38,937 bases of DNA, taken from positions 1 through 38,937 of the IMG/VR virus record IMGVR_UViG_3300010396_000072. One strand, written 5' to 3'. The notes under the pieces are model-generated. The model did not search any database and was not told the DNA's origin. It saw only the letters and a list, made by a program, of their open reading frames with translations. Each line of letters opens with the position of its first letter. The stretch's first letter is position 1. Both the position numbers and the translations under genes were made by a program. Shown in pieces: positions 22,011 to 31,455 of this stretch. This DNA is from a virus.

Positions 22011-22496
22011 ATGACCGACGAACAGACCAGCAGCATGGATGGCGGGGACGACCTCGCCATCCTCTTCCCGGAACGCACCGTCACCGTGGCCGGACGCACG
22101 GTGGTGATGCGCGAATACACGTTCATCGAGAGCATGCAGCTGCACGCGCTCATCACGCCGTTGATCGAGGGCATGGTGGGCATCCTGCTCGCCGACGCGT
22201 TGCCCTACGACGACGCGCTGCGTCCGATCTTCGGCGAGCATGCGGATGATGTCGTCACGCTGATCGCCAAGGCCGCCGACCAGCCGCGGGAATGGGTCGC
22301 GAGCCTGGGTGACGAGGAAGGCAACCAGCTGCGCCTGCTGTGGTGGAGCGTGAATGGCGATTTTTTCGGGCGGCGCGTGCGGGAAAGCATCGTCCTGCAC
22401 CAGCTAAGGGTCTCGGCTGGTCAGACGTCTTCGTCATCCTCGCCCGCGCCGGCTTCGACCCCGATGGACTCGGCCACAAAACCCGTCGTCAACTAA
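22011..22496 (+). CDS. Tail assembly chaperone, short form (gpG-like)
   Basis: 161 residues. The N-terminal half (VTVAGRTVVMREYTFIESMQLHALI) and helical middle match phage tail chaperone proteins; the C-terminal tail past the slippery site (from about residue 120) is Ser-rich and unstructured. Unshifted product of the chaperone pair; it coats the tape measure during tail assembly. Confidence 0.8.
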   Translation: MTDEQTSSMDGGDDLAILFPERTVTVAGRTVVMREYTFIESMQLHALITPLIEGMVGILLADALPYDDALRPIFGEHADDVVTLIAKAADQPREWVASLGDEEGNQLRLLWWSVNGDFFGRRVRESIVLHQLRVSAGQTSSSSSPAPASTPMDSATKPVVN

Positions 22497-22621
22497 TGCT
22501 GCTGATGCGCGCCATCTTGCGTGATGACAAGCGGCAGCGGCGCGCGCGGATTCAGGACGTGATGGCCGCTCACCACATGGGCGACTTTGCCAAGAAGCTG
22601 ATGAAGGACCTGGACGCCTGA
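22011..22621 (+). CDS. Tail assembly chaperone, -1 frameshift fusion (gpGT-like)
   Basis: A slippery T TTT TTC heptamer sits at 22361-22367 in the zero frame (GAT TTT TTC). A -1 shift there continues into the second frame ending at 22621 with AARAGKHRPAPAKGLGWSD ... VMAAHHMGDFAKKLMKDLDA, giving about 203 residues. The second frame has no good start of its own and ends just before the tape measure. This is the conserved siphovirus G/GT arrangement; frameshifting itself is inferred, not measured. Confidence 0.85.
22361..22367 (+). promoter_or_regulatory. Slippery heptamer for -1 programmed frameshift
   Basis: T TTT TTC in the zero frame, the X XXY YYZ form, at the point where the two chaperone frames overlap. 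Confidence 0.8.
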
Positions 22622-22622
22622 C

Positions 22623-25600
22623 ATGGCTGTGCAAGACTACGAACTGCTGCTGAAGGTCCGCGCCGACCTGCTCGATGCCGTGAAGGGCATGAACGGGCTG
22701 TCGCAGTCCATTGGCGGCGTCAGCGATAGTGCCAAGGTCGCCGGCGAAAGCGCGGATGAGGCAGCCGCGCGCATCAAGGCGATGGTGCAGACCACCAGCC
22801 AGCAATCGCAAGTGGTGGAGTCCGCGCGCTCCATCGCCGAACGTGCCGCCCAGCAAGCAAAATCGAGCACGGTCGATTACGACGCGCAAGCGGCCGCGAT
22901 CAAGCGATCGGCTGACGCCACGGCGCTTTATCGCGAACGCATGGCCGGCAACGCGGGCAGCAGTGCCATCGGCGCGATCAGCTCGCAGCGCGCCGAGTTG
23001 GTGCGCCTGGTTGGTCAGATCGATCCCACGGTTGCCGCACTTGGCCGTCTGGATGCGCAGCAGTCCAAGCTCAACCAGCTGCGCAAGGCCGGCGTGGTGG
23101 GACTGGATGACTTCACACGCTACAACGCGACTATCGAAGCGAGCCGCGTAGCGCTCACCAGCGCCAGCGGCGCCGTGCACAACTTCAGCCTCAACAATGC
23201 TGCCGCACGGCGCGAGCTCAGTTACATCACCAAGGATCTGGCAACCGGCCAATACGGGCGTCTAAGCCAGAGCGCATTGACGCTGGCCAGCCGGACGGGG
23301 CTGATCTCGCTGGCGTTTTCCAAGGCCGGTCTGGCCATTGGTGGCACCACCGCCGCCATGGCGCTGCTGGCGATCCAGCTGATCAAGGGCTATCTCGCCG
23401 AACAGGAACTCAATACCGCGCTGATCGCCACCGGCAACTACGCCGGCAAGACCAGTACCGAGCTGCGCAACCTGGCGAACGACATCGGCGGCACCACCGG
23501 CAAATATGCGGATGCCAGCAAGGCTGTGTTGTTGCTGGCGCAGTCGGGCAAGGTCAGCGGCGAGGGCCTGAACGAAGCAGCCAAGGGCGCGGTGGCGCTG
23601 GCCGCGCTGACCGGCGAGAGCATCGACAAGGCCGTAGCGGCATTCGTGAAGTTCCAGGACGACCCGGTCAAGGCGATCAAGGCACTGGACGACCAGTACC
23701 ATTTCCTCACCACGTCCACCTATTTGCAGATTCAGGCGTTGCAGGAACAGGGCGACACGCAGGCGGCGGCGGATCTGGCGCAGAAAACCGCCGCCGATGC
23801 GTTGGAAACACGCCGGCTGCGTGACGTGGAAAACCTCGGCTCCATCCAGCGCGGCTGGAACAGCCTGAAGGAAGCCATCAGCGGCACCATGGCGCTGATC
23901 AAGGGGATCGGCAGCCAGGACGTGTCGCAGCAGCTCGACCAGTTATATTTCAAGGTCGGCGCCGCGCAGAACCTCAAGGAAAGCACGCTCACCCGTTTCA
24001 TCCCCGGCATCAGCACGCTGGCTGACAACCGCATCAAGGCGCTGTACGCGCAGATCACCACGCTGCGCGAACAGGCCTTTCAGGACCAGAAGAAAGCGGC
24101 GAGCGACAGTACCGGTGACAAAACGCAGGATGCCGGCAAAGCCGGTGCCGATGTGCTGCACAAGGCCGTCGAGCAGTACGCGACCGCCTCGAAGAAATAC
24201 AGCGATGAGGTAAAGAAACTCAAGGATGCCGCGGCCGCCGCGATCAAGGCAGCTCCCAATGACGCCAGCGCGATCAATGCGCAGCTGGCCACCGCGCTGG
24301 CCGGCGCCAAAGCCGCCTATGACAAGAGCCTACCCAAGGCGCGCAAGGGCCGCGGCGATACCGCCGAGCAGAATGCCGCGCTGGCGGCGCAGCAGCAGCT
24401 GATCAAGCTGCTGGGCGATGAGCAGGGCGCCGTCGATCCGCTGGTCAAAGTCTGGGCGACCTACAACGACCAGGTGACCAAGGCGAACGCGCTGGCGGAC
24501 AAGGCCAAGACGTTGAAGGGCGCCAATGTCACCGCCATCGACGCCGAGCGCGATGCGCTGATCCAGGCGTATGCCGCCGCGCGCGACAAATCGCTCGCCG
24601 CACTGGCCGAGAAAGACCAAAAAGCCTGGGAAAAGCTGCGCGACAGCCTGCACACGCCAGTCGAGACCAAAGTCGACACCGCACTGGCGCAGCTCAAGCA
24701 ACTCAACGACTTCCTGGCCAAAGGGACGATCAATGCGCAGCAGTACGCCGATGCGCTGAAAGCAATCGGCGACAAGGTGGTTGGCAATCTGCCCACATAC
24801 AAAGGTCCCGGCGCCGCGGTTGGTGGACCGGCTGGTGAGCTGCAGAAGAATTTCAGCGCGCAGTCCGATCTGGACAAGGCATACAAGGCGCAGCTGGCCG
24901 CGCTGGATGCGTTTCGCAGCACGGATCTGGCCAAGCAAAAGATCTACGACGAGGCCAAGGCGAAGCTGGACGCGGACTACGCGCAGAAAAGCCACGCCAT
25001 TGAAATCGCGCGCCAGCAGTTGACCTTATCCGCCAGCGCTGACTTTTTCGGCCAAGTCGCGCAGCTGCAGCACAGCTCCAACAACAAGATCGCCGCCATC
25101 GGCAAGGCTGCGGCGATCGCGCAAGCGATGATCAAGACATACGAGTCCGCAACATCCGCATATGCGGCTCTGGCCGGCATCCCCATCATTGGCCCCGCGC
25201 TGGGTGCGGCGGCCGCGGCCGTCGCGGTCGGTGTCGGCCTTGCCAATGTCGCGCAGATACGCGCGCAACCGTCCAGCTTCGATGGCGGCGGCTATACCGG
25301 CGCGGGCGGACGACTCGAGCCCGCCGGTATCGTGCATCGCGGCGAAGTGGTGTTCTCGCAGGATGATGTTGCGCGCCATGGCGGCGCCAGTGCGGTCGAG
25401 GCATTGCGTCTTGGCTATCCCGCTTATGCTGACGGCGGCTTTGTCGATGCGATTGCCGGCAACCGCGGCCCGGCGATGCCTGACATCGACACGCGCGGTA
25501 CGCGCAGTCCATCCGTCAGCAACAAAATGCGCGTCTACGTCCTCCAGAACGAGGACCAGCTCGCCCAGCGCCTGGCCCAGCACCCGGCGACGGAAAAGGC

Positions 25601-25652
25601 CATCGTGACCGTGGCCGGCGAAAACGGCACGGCCATCCGGGCGAAGTGGTAA
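22623..25652 (+). CDS. Tape measure protein
   Basis: 1009 residues, almost all helix and coiled coil. Hydrophobic helices at about 228-256 (GLISLAFSKAGLAIGG...) and 842-880 (YAALAGIPIIGPALGAAAAA) lie within it. A segment near residue 880-930 (SFDGGGYTGAGGRLEPAGIVHRGEVVF) recalls the C-terminal motif in many lambda-like tape measures. At about 0.15 nm per residue the tail would be near 150 nm long (an estimate). Confidence 0.93.
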   Translation: MAVQDYELLLKVRADLLDAVKGMNGLSQSIGGVSDSAKVAGESADEAAARIKAMVQTTSQQSQVVESARSIAERAAQQAKSSTVDYDAQAAAIKRSADATALYRERMAGNAGSSAIGAISSQRAELVRLVGQIDPTVAALGRLDAQQSKLNQLRKAGVVGLDDFTRYNATIEASRVALTSASGAVHNFSLNNAAARRELSYITKDLATGQYGRLSQSALTLASRTGLISLAFSKAGLAIGGTTAAMALLAIQLIKGYLAEQELNTALIATGNYAGKTSTELRNLANDIGGTTGKYADASKAVLLLAQSGKVSGEGLNEAAKGAVALAALTGESIDKAVAAFVKFQDDPVKAIKALDDQYHFLTTSTYLQIQALQEQGDTQAAADLAQKTAADALETRRLRDVENLGSIQRGWNSLKEAISGTMALIKGIGSQDVSQQLDQLYFKVGAAQNLKESTLTRFIPGISTLADNRIKALYAQITTLREQAFQDQKKAASDSTGDKTQDAGKAGADVLHKAVEQYATASKKYSDEVKKLKDAAAAAIKAAPNDASAINAQLATALAGAKAAYDKSLPKARKGRGDTAEQNAALAAQQQLIKLLGDEQGAVDPLVKVWATYNDQVTKANALADKAKTLKGANVTAIDAERDALIQAYAAARDKSLAALAEKDQKAWEKLRDSLHTPVETKVDTALAQLKQLNDFLAKGTINAQQYADALKAIGDKVVGNLPTYKGPGAAVGGPAGELQKNFSAQSDLDKAYKAQLAALDAFRSTDLAKQKIYDEAKAKLDADYAQKSHAIEIARQQLTLSASADFFGQVAQLQHSSNNKIAAIGKAAAIAQAMIKTYESATSAYAALAGIPIIGPALGAAAAAVAVGVGLANVAQIRAQPSSFDGGGYTGAGGRLEPAGIVHRGEVVFSQDDVARHGGASAVEALRLGYPAYADGGFVDAIAGNRGPAMPDIDTRGTRSPSVSNKMRVYVLQNEDQLAQRLAQHPATEKAIVTVAGENGTAIRAKW

Positions 25653-26851
25653 TGGGGTTCGTCGACAGCACCGACGTGCCATGGACCATCGTGCCCGACT
25701 GGTCGAATGGCGTGCAGGAATCGTTGTCGTGGTCCACCGACGTGATGCAGGCGAATGCCACGGCCGTCACCCAGCATCGCAGTTTGCGCGCCAGCCCGCG
25801 CCGCAGCTTCACGTTTGCATTGGCGGCCGACGCGCAGAACCGGCGCGCCGCCGACATGCTGCTGGCCGGTCACAGCGGCCTGTGGCCGCTGCCGATCTGG
25901 CCGGATGTGCAATGGCTGGTCGCGCCGCTGGCCGGCGGTGTCATGGCCATCCCCTGCGTCACGGCAGGTTATGACTTCGTCGACGGGGGCAAGGCGCTGC
26001 TTTATACCGCGGTCAACACCTGGGAAATCGTCACCATCGACACCGTCGAGGCCGATCATCTTGCCTTGAGCGTTGCCACGGTCGGCGCCTATGGCGTGGG
26101 CAGCCGGTTGTACCCGTTGCGCGATGCACGCGTGCAGGATCAAGCCGTGGAGCAGTTGTCCAGCGACAACGTGAGCAACCGCAGCATCACGTTCGACATC
26201 GATGAGGTATGCGACTGGCCACTGCTGGCCAGCCCCACTACCTATCTCGGGCACATCGTGCTGGATGTGCGACCGGATGAAGGCATCCCCCCGACCAGCA
26301 GCTACCGCCGGCTGGCACAAACCGTCGACTACGGCACCAGCCTGCCGGTGGTGCACGACCTTCCGGGCATCGCGCTGCGCACGCAGCAGAGCCACTGGCT
26401 GCTGTCCGGCCGTGACATGCACACATGGTTCCGCTCGCTGCTCTACACGCTGGATGGCCGTCGCGTGCCGATCTGGGTGCCGAGCTTCGCCAGCGATCTG
26501 AGTCCCACCGCCGACATCGCCGGCAACAGCGCCACCATGAACATCGAGTGGGCCGGTTATGCGCAGTTCGGCCTGGGCAAACCGAACCGGCAGGATGTGC
26601 GCATCGAGCTTTTCGACGGCACGGTCTATTACCGGCGCATCACCGCGGCCAGCGTGGGCGGCAACACCGAAACGCTCACGCTCAGCTCGGCGCTGTCTGC
26701 CTCCAGCATTGCGTCCAGCAACATCCGCGTCATTTCGTTCATGGCCTTGTGCACGTTGGGCAGCGACGACGTGGAGATCGACCACGCCACCGACCAGGAC
26801 GGCATTGCCACCGCCACCACGGGCTGGCAAGCGGTGGTGCCCGATGTTTGA
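25652..26851 (+). CDS. Distal tail protein / minor tail protein
   Basis: 399 residues from ATG 25652, overlapping the tape measure stop (TAATG). Beta-rich; N-terminus VQESLSWSTDVMQAN, middle LPIWPDVQWL, and C-terminal WVPSFASDLSP. Next to the DUF2163-type gene, this order (tape measure, this protein, DUF2163) is common in phages with a GTA-like tail tip. Function inferred from place. Confidence 0.65.
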   Translation: MGFVDSTDVPWTIVPDWSNGVQESLSWSTDVMQANATAVTQHRSLRASPRRSFTFALAADAQNRRAADMLLAGHSGLWPLPIWPDVQWLVAPLAGGVMAIPCVTAGYDFVDGGKALLYTAVNTWEIVTIDTVEADHLALSVATVGAYGVGSRLYPLRDARVQDQAVEQLSSDNVSNRSITFDIDEVCDWPLLASPTTYLGHIVLDVRPDEGIPPTSSYRRLAQTVDYGTSLPVVHDLPGIALRTQQSHWLLSGRDMHTWFRSLLYTLDGRRVPIWVPSFASDLSPTADIAGNSATMNIEWAGYAQFGLGKPNRQDVRIELFDGTVYYRRITAASVGGNTETLTLSSALSASSIASSNIRVISFMALCTLGSDDVEIDHATDQDGIATATTGWQAVVPDV

Positions 26852-27701
26852 TACCTTCGAGACCAGCCGGTTCCTTGGCCGCCCCGTGCGGCTGTTCGTG
26901 TTCACGCTGCAGGGGTTGGTGTGGCGCTATTGCACCGCGCCGCAAGACCTGACGATCGGCGGCGTGACCTATCTTGCCGCGCAGATCGATCGCGGCGAGA
27001 TCCGCCAGACCATCGAGCGGGCGAAGGACAATATCAAGATCACCTTCGCCTATTTGCGCGATCCGCATGCCAGCACGTATCCCAGCACGCAATCGCTCGG
27101 CGACAACTGGCACCCGTACACGCCCAGCGACACCATGCGCGTCATCTGCATGGCCACGCATATCGGTGACACCGATCCGCCGGTAGTCGAGTGGATGGGC
27201 ATCGTGTCGCAGCCGGAGTTCACCGACGTCGAGCTGACGTTGACCTGCGAGCCCGGCACGGCGATTGCGGCGGCCGTGCAACAGGGGCCGAAATGGCAGC
27301 GCGGCTGCTGGAAGACCGTCTATTCCACCGGGCCACGTGGCTGCGGGCTCGACCCGGCCGCCTTTGCGGTCAGCGCCACGCTGACGGCAGTAAGTGGCTT
27401 GGCACTGACCGCGGCCGAGTTCGCCGGCGCGCCGCTCTCGCTGGCCGGTGGTTGGGTGGAATGGGTGCGCACCGACGGGCTCACCGAGCGGCGCTCGATC
27501 ATGTCGCATAGCGGCACGTCCATCGGGTTGCTCTACGGTGCGGCCGACCTTGCGCCGGCGCTGGCCGTCATCGCGCGCCCCGCATGCGAGCAGACCTGGG
27601 CGGCTTGCACCGCGCGCTTCCCCGACCCGGAAAACCACTATGGCGGCGCGATCTACAAGCCCATCAAAAACCCGAGCGGAGACTCCATGTCATGGGGCTG
27701 A
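26844..27701 (+). CDS. DUF2163-type tail tip protein (BR0599-like)
   Basis: 285 residues. Motifs: TYLAAQIDRGEIRQTIERAKDNIKI and, near the C-terminus, CGLDPAAF and CEQTWAACTARFPDPENHYGG, with paired cysteines near 160-172 and 250-257 that resemble iron-sulphur-containing tail tip proteins (lambda gpL-like). Overlaps the next gene. Confidence 0.75.
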   Translation: MFDTFETSRFLGRPVRLFVFTLQGLVWRYCTAPQDLTIGGVTYLAAQIDRGEIRQTIERAKDNIKITFAYLRDPHASTYPSTQSLGDNWHPYTPSDTMRVICMATHIGDTDPPVVEWMGIVSQPEFTDVELTLTCEPGTAIAAAVQQGPKWQRGCWKTVYSTGPRGCGLDPAAFAVSATLTAVSGLALTAAEFAGAPLSLAGGWVEWVRTDGLTERRSIMSHSGTSIGLLYGAADLAPALAVIARPACEQTWAACTARFPDPENHYGGAIYKPIKNPSGDSMSWG

Positions 27702-28129
27702 TCGCTCGATTGCATGCCCGGCTGCGGCATCGCCACTATGTGTGGTCGTGGCGCATGCGTTATTGGTGGCTGGATACCAGCGCGGGCGCGCAGGCCCGCA
27801 TCGTGGTGTTCTGCTTCGCCACGCTGATCGTGGTGCTGCAATTCATCGGCCTGGGCATCGCCGCCCTGGCGCCGCGGCCGGCGGGCAAGCCGCAGGAATC
27901 GATCATCTGGTGGGTGGTATATGTGATCGTCATGCTTATCGCGGCGGCGGTGTCCTACGCCATGCGGCCCAAGGCGCCGTCGGCGGCGCCGACCCAGGCC
28001 GACGGCCCCACCACCGTCGATGGCCAATCCGTGATGCGCTTCTGGGGCACGCACTGGATCGATGACGAATTCCTTCTCGCGTGGAAGATCGTCGGCCGTG
28101 ATCCCATCAAAGCCAGCGGGGGCAAGTGA
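27692..28129 (+). CDS. Tail assembly protein with two membrane segments (145 aa)
   Basis: Two hydrophobic segments at about 36-56 (IVVFCFATLIVVLQFIGLG) and 70-90 (IIWWVVYVIVMLIAAAV), then PKAPSAAPTQADGPTTVDG, a segment seen in phage tail tip-associated proteins with RPK-P linkers. It overlaps the DUF2163 gene. A role in tail tip or DNA injection is inferred only. Confidence 0.55.
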   Translation: MGLIARLHARLRHRHYVWSWRMRYWWLDTSAGAQARIVVFCFATLIVVLQFIGLGIAALAPRPAGKPQESIIWWVVYVIVMLIAAAVSYAMRPKAPSAAPTQADGPTTVDGQSVMRFWGTHWIDDEFLLAWKIVGRDPIKASGGK

Positions 28130-28356
28130 TGATCGTCACGACGCGCCACCTGTTCACCTGCCCGGGCTTTGGCCGGCGTCCCGGATTCTGCCGCGATGGC
28201 GCACGCCGGTCGGCCGTGGCGCTTGGCCTCGACTGGCGCGACTTCGTGCGCCATGGCATCGAGTCAGAAAAGCTGATCGCGACCGGCAACGGTTTCGCGC
28301 TGGCGCTGGTGGCATGGGCCGAGAAGTGCGAAGCCAGGGAGCGGGCGCATGGGTAA
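28129..28356 (+). CDS. Small tail-associated protein, 75 aa
   Basis: Starts at ATG 28129 overlapping the previous stop (TGATG). The sequence GLDWRDFVRHGIESEKLIATGNGFAL matches small phage proteins encoded right before the tail hub gene in related phages. Function unknown. Confidence 0.65.
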   Translation: MIVTTRHLFTCPGFGRRPGFCRDGARRSAVALGLDWRDFVRHGIESEKLIATGNGFALALVAWAEKCEARERAHG

Positions 28357-30988
28357 GAGCAGCAAACCTGTCGTCGGCTACTGGTACCGCGCCGCCTTCC
28401 ACCACGGGCTCACCATCGGCCCCATCGATGCGTTCCTGGAGTTTCGCGGCGGCGACAAGACGGCATGGCAGGGCGAGCTGACATCGAGCGGCACGATCAA
28501 CATCAATGCGCCGAACCTGTGGGGCGGCGAAAAAGACCAGGGCGGCATCGTCGGCGACGTGGACGTGATGTTCGGCGAGCCGACGCAGGCACCTAACTCC
28601 TACCTCGTTTCTGCGTTCGGCAACCAGACCGCCGCCTGGCGTGGCTTTTCCACGCTGGCGTTCAAGGGCGGCCGTTATGGCGCGATGAACCCGTACCCCC
28701 AAAAGCCGAGCTACAAGTTCCGGCAGATCCTGCAGGGCTGGGACGGCGGCGCGTGCTGGTATCCGGAAAAAGCCAGCATCGGTGTTCCGGGCAACAAGAC
28801 CATACCGCTGCCGAGCTTCAACCAGATCGCGACCACGGGCACCGTGCACCCGAGCCCTGGCGTGACTTATTCCATATCGTCAGGCACCAGCCTCTCGATC
28901 ACGGTGCCGTCGACGCATGCCGATGGTTCGCCGAATGGATTCAGCTATTACGCCACCGACAATGACCCGCTTTCGGACGACGGAAAGACCTATGCATGTC
29001 AGTTTGGCGTCAAGACCGCCGAGGGTGTGGAAACACTTTATTTGGCTCCCGATGGAGCCTATGCGGGCAGTTATCACACTGCCGCTGAGGCGGTCGCCGC
29101 TGCGCAAGCCGCTGGGCCCATCGTGCTATCAGGCAGCACGACCTATACCCTATGGCTGCCTGATAACTTCCCCAGCAACAATCGCGGCAGCCTGACGCTC
29201 GATGTTGCGGTGATAGACGTAGGTTTTATGGGCATCAACCCAGTCCATGTTCTCTATTATTCGCGTACCAATAGCGACATGGGCCGCGAGCCGATCGCCA
29301 GCATCAATGATGCCAGCCTGCGCGCAGCGGCCGATACCCTCTATGCCGAAGGCTTCTGCAGCTGCCCGAAGTGGGACCCTGCGAGCGAGAGTGTCGACGA
29401 TTTCGAGCAGCGCATTTGCAAGCTGATCGGCGGCAGCTTCAGCCGCAGCCTGGAAGACGGCCAATGGTATCTCGACCTGGCGCGCGGCAATTATGTGCTC
29501 GACGATCTGCCCATCCTCACCGATGACGATATCCTGGACTTCAAGGAACAGCCATCCATCCTCGACAACGCCGTCAACAGCGTCAGCGTGAGTTATTTCG
29601 ATCCGGAGCAGAAGGAGACCATTGTCACGCCGCCCGTGCGCGCCTTGGCGCTGGTGGCATCCTTCGGCACCATCCATCAAACCAACGAATACCCGGAGAT
29701 CCCCACGGCCGATCTCGCCGCCCGCGTGGCGCTGCGCGATCTGTTGACCACGGCCACGCCGACCCGCGCATTCAACCTGGTAACCACGCGTCGGATCTAC
29801 AACTGGCGTCCGAATCAGTATTTCCGCCTGCAGGCGCCCAAACGCGGTATCGCGGACATGGTGTGCATCGTGGGCGAACTGCAAACCGGCACGCTGAAAT
29901 CAGGCGCATGCACGCTCAAGGCCTCACAGGATATCTATGGGTTGCCGTCCACCAGCTTCGTGCAGGTAGAGCCCGGGGTGGATACCCGGCCATCGCAAAC
30001 GCCCACCGCGATCGCATTGCAACGCGCTGTCGAGGCACCGTACATCGAAGTTGCCAGTGCACTCTCGCGTGCCGACCTTGCCGCATTGCCCGCTGATGTC
30101 GGTTATGCGATGGCCGTGGCCGCCGATGCCGGCGCGGATATCGATTACACGATGATGGTGGCCTCCGGCGGCGGCGATTATGCCGATGCAGGCCGCGGCG
30201 ATTGGTGTGCCACCGCAACTGTCAATGAGGTGGCCGACTGCGTGGGGACCATGTTCACCCTGGCGAATGGTGCGCTGCTAAGTCTGGTTACTGTCGGCAT
30301 GGCGGCGCTCTGGGACGATGAGATCGTCCGCGTCGATGCAATCGACGTCGATGCCGGCACCATCACGCTGGGTCGCGGGTGCGCGGATACCGTGCCGGCG
30401 GCGCACGCGACAGCGAGCCGTTTGTGGTTTTACCCGAGCGGGTTTGCCTACGATACGACCGAATTCTCAGGCGGCGAGACCATCGCTCTCAAGCTACTGA
30501 GCAATACGGGCAGCCAGCAATTGCCATTGACATCTGCCGAGGCGCTGTCGATCACCTTCGATCAACGTCAAGTGCGACCCTATGCGCCAGGCAATCTGTC
30601 CATCCAGGGCTTGGTTTATCCCGCCGAGGTCATCGGCAGCTTTGCGGTCGCCTGGTCGCATCGCGATCGCGGACTGCAGGCGGATCAATTGGTGGATACC
30701 GGTCAGAGTGACATCGGGCCGGAATCGGGTGTCACCTATACGTTGGCAATCTATCTCAATGGCGCCTTGGACAGCACGACGACGGGGATCACTGGCACGT
30801 CGAGCACGCCAACGGTCAGCGGCGATGGCATCGTGCGCGTGGATGTAACGGCGGTGCGCGACGGGCTAACCAGCTGGCAGGCGCTGACGGCGACTTTCGA
30901 TTATGCCCTGGTCGCGACTGAAACCCGCATTACCGAAGCCGGCGAAACTCGAATCACCGAAGACGGCGCTACGCGCACCGTGGAGTAA
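28349..30988 (+). CDS. Central tail hub / tip attachment protein J-like
   Basis: 879 residues. N-terminus WYRAAFHHGLTIGPIDAFLEFRGGDKTAW, and long stretches with NINAPNLWGGEKDQGGIVGDVDVMFG typical of phage tail hub proteins of the GTA/J class. The C-terminus has repeated RITE(A/D)GETR-like motifs at about 860-876. It should contact the receptor-binding proteins encoded after it. Confidence 0.8.
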   Translation: MGKSSKPVVGYWYRAAFHHGLTIGPIDAFLEFRGGDKTAWQGELTSSGTININAPNLWGGEKDQGGIVGDVDVMFGEPTQAPNSYLVSAFGNQTAAWRGFSTLAFKGGRYGAMNPYPQKPSYKFRQILQGWDGGACWYPEKASIGVPGNKTIPLPSFNQIATTGTVHPSPGVTYSISSGTSLSITVPSTHADGSPNGFSYYATDNDPLSDDGKTYACQFGVKTAEGVETLYLAPDGAYAGSYHTAAEAVAAAQAAGPIVLSGSTTYTLWLPDNFPSNNRGSLTLDVAVIDVGFMGINPVHVLYYSRTNSDMGREPIASINDASLRAAADTLYAEGFCSCPKWDPASESVDDFEQRICKLIGGSFSRSLEDGQWYLDLARGNYVLDDLPILTDDDILDFKEQPSILDNAVNSVSVSYFDPEQKETIVTPPVRALALVASFGTIHQTNEYPEIPTADLAARVALRDLLTTATPTRAFNLVTTRRIYNWRPNQYFRLQAPKRGIADMVCIVGELQTGTLKSGACTLKASQDIYGLPSTSFVQVEPGVDTRPSQTPTAIALQRAVEAPYIEVASALSRADLAALPADVGYAMAVAADAGADIDYTMMVASGGGDYADAGRGDWCATATVNEVADCVGTMFTLANGALLSLVTVGMAALWDDEIVRVDAIDVDAGTITLGRGCADTVPAAHATASRLWFYPSGFAYDTTEFSGGETIALKLLSNTGSQQLPLTSAEALSITFDQRQVRPYAPGNLSIQGLVYPAEVIGSFAVAWSHRDRGLQADQLVDTGQSDIGPESGVTYTLAIYLNGALDSTTTGITGTSSTPTVSGDGIVRVDVTAVRDGLTSWQALTATFDYALVATETRITEAGETRITEDGATRTVE

Positions 30989-30993
30989 ACAGC

Positions 30994-31455
30994 ATGACCA
31001 AGAAAATTTCAGAACTCACCGCCGGCACAACGCCCGATGGAACCGAATTGCTGGAGGCCGTGCAGGCTGGGGCAAGCGTCAGCCTGACCGCGCAGCAGAT
31101 AGCCGATTTGGCGCCTGGCGCAGGTCTTGGCAGCACCGTCACGGCGCTATCCATCGCCTCCGGCGTCGTCAATGTTGATTGCTCGCTGGGCGACTATTTC
31201 ACGCTCGCGCTGACGGCGAACGTTACAAGCCTGACCTTCTCCAACGTCCCCGCCAGTGGCAACGGGCGCACGTTGAGCATGACGATCACGCAGGATGCCA
31301 CCGGTTCGCGAACCTTCGCGCTCCCGGCAGCATTCAAGGCGATCACCGGCAGCGATACCGCTATCCAGTCGGCAGCAAATGCAGTGACCAAGCTGGCCAT
31401 CGAAACCGTCAATGCTGGCACGACCTGGGCTTATGTGATGAAGGCGCGGGCATGA
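30994..31455 (+). CDS. Tail fibre-like protein
   Basis: 153 residues. N-terminal MTKKISELTAGTTPDGTELLE matches the repeated start of many phage tail fibres/spikes (ISEL-x-A-x-xPD-x-TEL), followed by a Thr/Ser-rich beta-structured part. Probably a distal tail adaptor or fibre. Five bases after the hub gene. Confidence 0.7.
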   Translation: MTKKISELTAGTTPDGTELLEAVQAGASVSLTAQQIADLAPGAGLGSTVTALSIASGVVNVDCSLGDYFTLALTANVTSLTFSNVPASGNGRTLSMTITQDATGSRTFALPAAFKAITGSDTAIQSAANAVTKLAIETVNAGTTWAYVMKARA

